Positions 32,822-34,848 of a DNA stretch of 34,848 bases are shown here, piece by piece (the stretch's first letter is position 1; each line of letters starts with the position of its first letter). Origin of the DNA: an uncultured Sphingomonas sp. (GTDB lineage Bacteria > Pseudomonadota > Alphaproteobacteria > Sphingomonadales > Sphingomonadaceae); assembly GCF_902806285.1 (NCBI RefSeq), contig NZ_CADCWA010000004.1, positions 1-34,848 of the forward strand, in the 5' to 3' direction. The position numbers and the translations under genes were made by a program. The notes below the pieces were generated by a model. It made no database searches, was not told where the DNA came from, and saw nothing but the letters and a program-made list of their open reading frames with translations.

Positions 32822-33871
32822 ATGGCGCAGTCTGCCGCCAGCGCGCCGCTGCCTTCCTCGTCCGGAAGGGCGGGCATCGACACGACAGCCGGCCGGGCCG
32901 CGTCCCGGCACACCTATGCGGCCATCGATCTCGGCACCAACAATTGCCGGCTGCTGGTCGCTCGGCCGACCGACGGCGGGTTCACCGTGGTTGACGCCTT
33001 TTCCCGGATCGTCCGCTTGGGGGAGGGCCTGGCGCAGAGCGGCCGCTTGTCGGACGAGGCGATGAACCGGGCGGTGGAAGCGCTGGGGGTCTGCTCCGAC
33101 AAGCTCAGGCGGCGGCGGGTGTGCCTGTCCCGGTCGGTCGCAACGGAGGCTTGCCGCCGCGCCGCCAACGGCCGCGAGTTCGTCGACCGGGTGCAGCGCG
33201 AGACGGGCTTGGCGCTGGAGATCATCGCCCCGCAGGAGGAAGCGCGGCTGGCGGTGCTGGGCTGCCACAAGCTGCTGGAGCCGGGCGACGGGCCGGCGCT
33301 GATCTTCGACATCGGCGGCGGCTCGACCGAGCTGGTGCTGGTCGACCCGGGCGAAGGGGACCACGCCCCGCGGATCAAGGCGTGGTGGAGCGCGCCGTGG
33401 GGGGTGGTGTCGCTGACCGAAAGCGAAGGGCTGGCGGCGATCGAGGGCGACGAGCGGGTGCCAGCCTACCGGCGGATGCGCGAACGGACCCGCCACGCCT
33501 TTTCCCGCTTCGCCGAGCTGCTGCCCAAGGATGCGGCCAACATCCGGCTGCTGGGGACCAGCGGAACGGTGACGACCCTCGCGTCCGTGCACCTCGCCCT
33601 GCCTAGTTACGACCGCCGGGCGGTGGACGGGCTGCACGTGCCGATCGCGGCCATGCGCAACATCAGCACCACCATCTCGGAGATGAACTTCGCGGAGCGC
33701 TCGTCGCTGCCGTGCATCGGTACCGAACGCGCCGACCTGGTGGTCGCGGGCTGTGCGATCCTGGAGGCGATCCTCGACATCTGGCCGGCCGAGCGCCTGG
33801 GCGTCGCCGACCGCGGCATTCGCGAGGGCATTCTCCGCAGCCTGATGGCGCGCGACGGCCACGCCCTGTGA
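32822..33871 (+). CDS. Ppx/GppA-family exopolyphosphatase / pppGpp phosphohydrolase
   Basis: 349 residues of the sugar kinase/actin-like ATPase fold: phosphate-1 motif AAIDLGTNNCRLLV near residue 33, phosphate-2 motif FDIGGGSTELVLVD near residue 162 and LLGTSGTVTTLAS near residue 242. It lacks the C-terminal HD-like domain of longer Ppx/GppA proteins. It degrades polyphosphate or pppGpp; which one cannot be told. The first 28 residues are variable and low in complexity, so a later start is possible. It overlaps rlmE by four bases. Confidence 0.93.
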   Translation: MAQSAASAPLPSSSGRAGIDTTAGRAASRHTYAAIDLGTNNCRLLVARPTDGGFTVVDAFSRIVRLGEGLAQSGRLSDEAMNRAVEALGVCSDKLRRRRVCLSRSVATEACRRAANGREFVDRVQRETGLALEIIAPQEEARLAVLGCHKLLEPGDGPALIFDIGGGSTELVLVDPGEGDHAPRIKAWWSAPWGVVSLTESEGLAAIEGDERVPAYRRMRERTRHAFSRFAELLPKDAANIRLLGTSGTVTTLASVHLALPSYDRRAVDGLHVPIAAMRNISTTISEMNFAERSSLPCIGTERADLVVAGCAILEAILDIWPAERLGVADRGIREGILRSLMARDGHAL

Positions 33872-34512
33872 AGCGCGTCCTCACGGCCAAGGGGCGCAAG
33901 GTCGGCTCGACGCGCTGGCTGGAGCGGCAGCTCAACGATCCATATGTGAAACGCGCCAGGGCCGAGGGCTACCGCAGCCGCGCGGCCTATAAGTTGCTGG
34001 AGCTCGACGAGAAGTTCGGGCTGCTACGCGGCGTGAAGAGCGTGGTGGACCTCGGCATCGCGCCCGGAGGGTGGAGCCAGGTCGTCCGCAAGAAGGCGCC
34101 CGGGGCGGCGGTGGCGGGCATCGACCTGCTGCCGACCGACCCGATCGACGGCGTTGCCATCCTGCACATGGACTTCATGGACGATGCCGCGCCGGACGCA
34201 CTGCGGGAAGCGCTGGGCGGACCGGCCGACCTGGTGCTGTCGGACATGGCCGCAAATACGGTCGGGCATCCACAGACCGATCACCTCAGGACCATGGGGC
34301 TGGTCGAGGCGGGCCTGGAGTTCGCCTGCGAGGTGCTGCGTCCGGGCGGCGCGTACGTGGCCAAGGTGCTGGCGGGCGGCACGGACAACCAGCTGCTCGC
34401 CGAGCTCAAGCGGCATTTTACGACCGTGAAACATGCCAAGCCCCCGGCCAGCCGCAAGGACTCGAGTGAGTGGTATGTGGTCGCGCAGGGGTTCAAGGGG
34501 CAGGCCGAGTAA
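33868..34512 (+). CDS. rlmE: 23S rRNA (uridine-2'-O-)-methyltransferase RlmE
   Basis: 214 residues of the FtsJ/RrmJ family, which methylates the ribose of U2552 (E. coli numbering) in the ribosomal A-loop. The Lys-Asp-Lys-Glu tetrad is complete: Lys42 (AAYKLLELDEKF), Asp126 (DLVLSDMAAN), Lys166 (YVAKVLAGG) and Glu201 (SSEWYVVA). The SAM site is VVDLGIAPGGWSQ. GTG 33868 overlaps the upstream stop (GTGA), implying coupling. Confidence 0.96.
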   Translation: MKRVLTAKGRKVGSTRWLERQLNDPYVKRARAEGYRSRAAYKLLELDEKFGLLRGVKSVVDLGIAPGGWSQVVRKKAPGAAVAGIDLLPTDPIDGVAILHMDFMDDAAPDALREALGGPADLVLSDMAANTVGHPQTDHLRTMGLVEAGLEFACEVLRPGGAYVAKVLAGGTDNQLLAELKRHFTTVKHAKPPASRKDSSEWYVVAQGFKGQAE

Positions 34513-34695
34513 GGCGCGAATGGTCTCAATGGTCGCGGTCGTGAGCGATCTTCGCGCACCCTTCGTTCGCTGAATGTGAAAGAGCCTGCAGCCAGTGCTG
34601 CCGACAACTGGAGCAGGTGGAATCCTATTGTTCAAGCGCGAAGGCGAATGTCTGCAATCGGTGGAAAGCGGACATCACGCTCGAAGAAATCTAAC

Positions 34696-34848
34696 CTACC
34701 TGACGCGGCTCAGTCTGAGCGCATAGCTCTGGGCAGCGCCCTTCTCGTCGGTCCAGTTTTGTGTAACCTCGACTGCGTCGCCCGCGATGCGACGCCAACT
34801 AAACGAGCTTGGGGCGTTGACAGGGGTGAAGCTGACTTTTCCATCCTC
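34696..34848 (-). CDS. C-terminus of an unidentified protein (partial, start off the right edge)
   Basis: The minus-strand frame from the right edge is open for 50 codons and ends at TAG 34696. The sequence reads like real protein (SFTPVNAPSSFSWRRIAG, VEVTQNWTDEKG, ending LRLSRVR), with alternating hydrophobic residues as in a beta-barrel end. I do not recognise the family. It converges with rlmE. Confidence 0.6.
   Translation of the reverse strand, partial: EDGKVSFTPVNAPSSFSWRRIAGDAVEVTQNWTDEKGAAQSYALRLSRVR

Noticed and set aside
34763-34788. GTAACC-N16-CGAT near the right edge
   Set aside because: The -10 box is off by one and it lies antisense inside the partial gene, with no target in view.
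1-34848. CRISPR arrays, insertion sequences, prophage or replication origin
   Set aside because: No regular repeats, transposase, integrase or origin-type elements were seen on either strand.

Overview
The window reads as chromosome of a GC-rich alphaproteobacterium, most likely a sphingomonad. The basis is the codon and base use, alphaproteobacterial gene types (an ECF sigma factor coupled to an NrsF/DUF1109 membrane anti-sigma factor, a HisKA_2-type kinase, DUF1223, GlcG/HbpS), and a ppx/gppA-type gene joined to rlmE. No insertion sequence, phage gene, integrase or CRISPR array was seen.

Layout. 1-1601 (minus): a truncated amidase behind an ECF sigma factor. 1777-7509 (plus): an apparent operon of a cytochrome b561-like subunit, a Tat-type molybdopterin lipoprotein, and moaA-moaD-moaE-moaB-moaC-moeA. 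7554-15562: two paralogous AraC-type regulators, DUF427, a nitrilase, an alpha/beta hydrolase-OsmC fusion, a DUF417 (RclC-like) membrane protein, an alpha/beta hydrolase and a histidine kinase. 15627-20131: a DUF1223 lipoprotein, a DUF6510 zinc ribbon, a CPA2 antiporter, and a split-barrel flavoprotein with a GlcG-like secreted protein. 20190-24336: aquaporin-arsM (minus), then DoxX, a second ECF sigma factor and NrsF (plus). 24460-32317: a family 1 glycosidase, paired SMR exporters, a DUF2188 protein, msrB-msrA-thioredoxin-like, a cupin, a second molybdopterin oxidoreductase with its flavin reductase, and a ZIP-like transporter. 32604-34512: tRNA-Gln, a Ppx/GppA phosphatase and rlmE, which look like core genome. 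The tail of an unidentified minus-strand gene lies at the right edge.

The main result is a shared promoter. GTAAC(C/T)-N16-CGAA occurs six times with exact spacing, and once more with 15 bases between the boxes. Six of the seven copies sit correctly oriented before genes: the cytochrome b/Moco operon, DUF1223, the flavoprotein-GlcG pair, aquaporin-arsM, DoxX (and perhaps sigma-NrsF behind it) and the glycosidase. The seventh points backward from the sigma start codon. The motif agrees with what I recall for Caulobacter SigF, whose partner NrsF is homologous to the anti-sigma factor here.

My reading is that the window is a clustered SigF/NrsF-type regulon for redox, electrophile and metal stress. 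It repairs oxidised envelope proteins through a molybdoenzyme whose cofactor genes are in the same operon, and it handles thiol oxidants and metalloids. Methionine sulfoxide reductases, OsmC, the DUF417 protein and the second molybdoenzyme share the theme but lack a recognisable copy of the motif.
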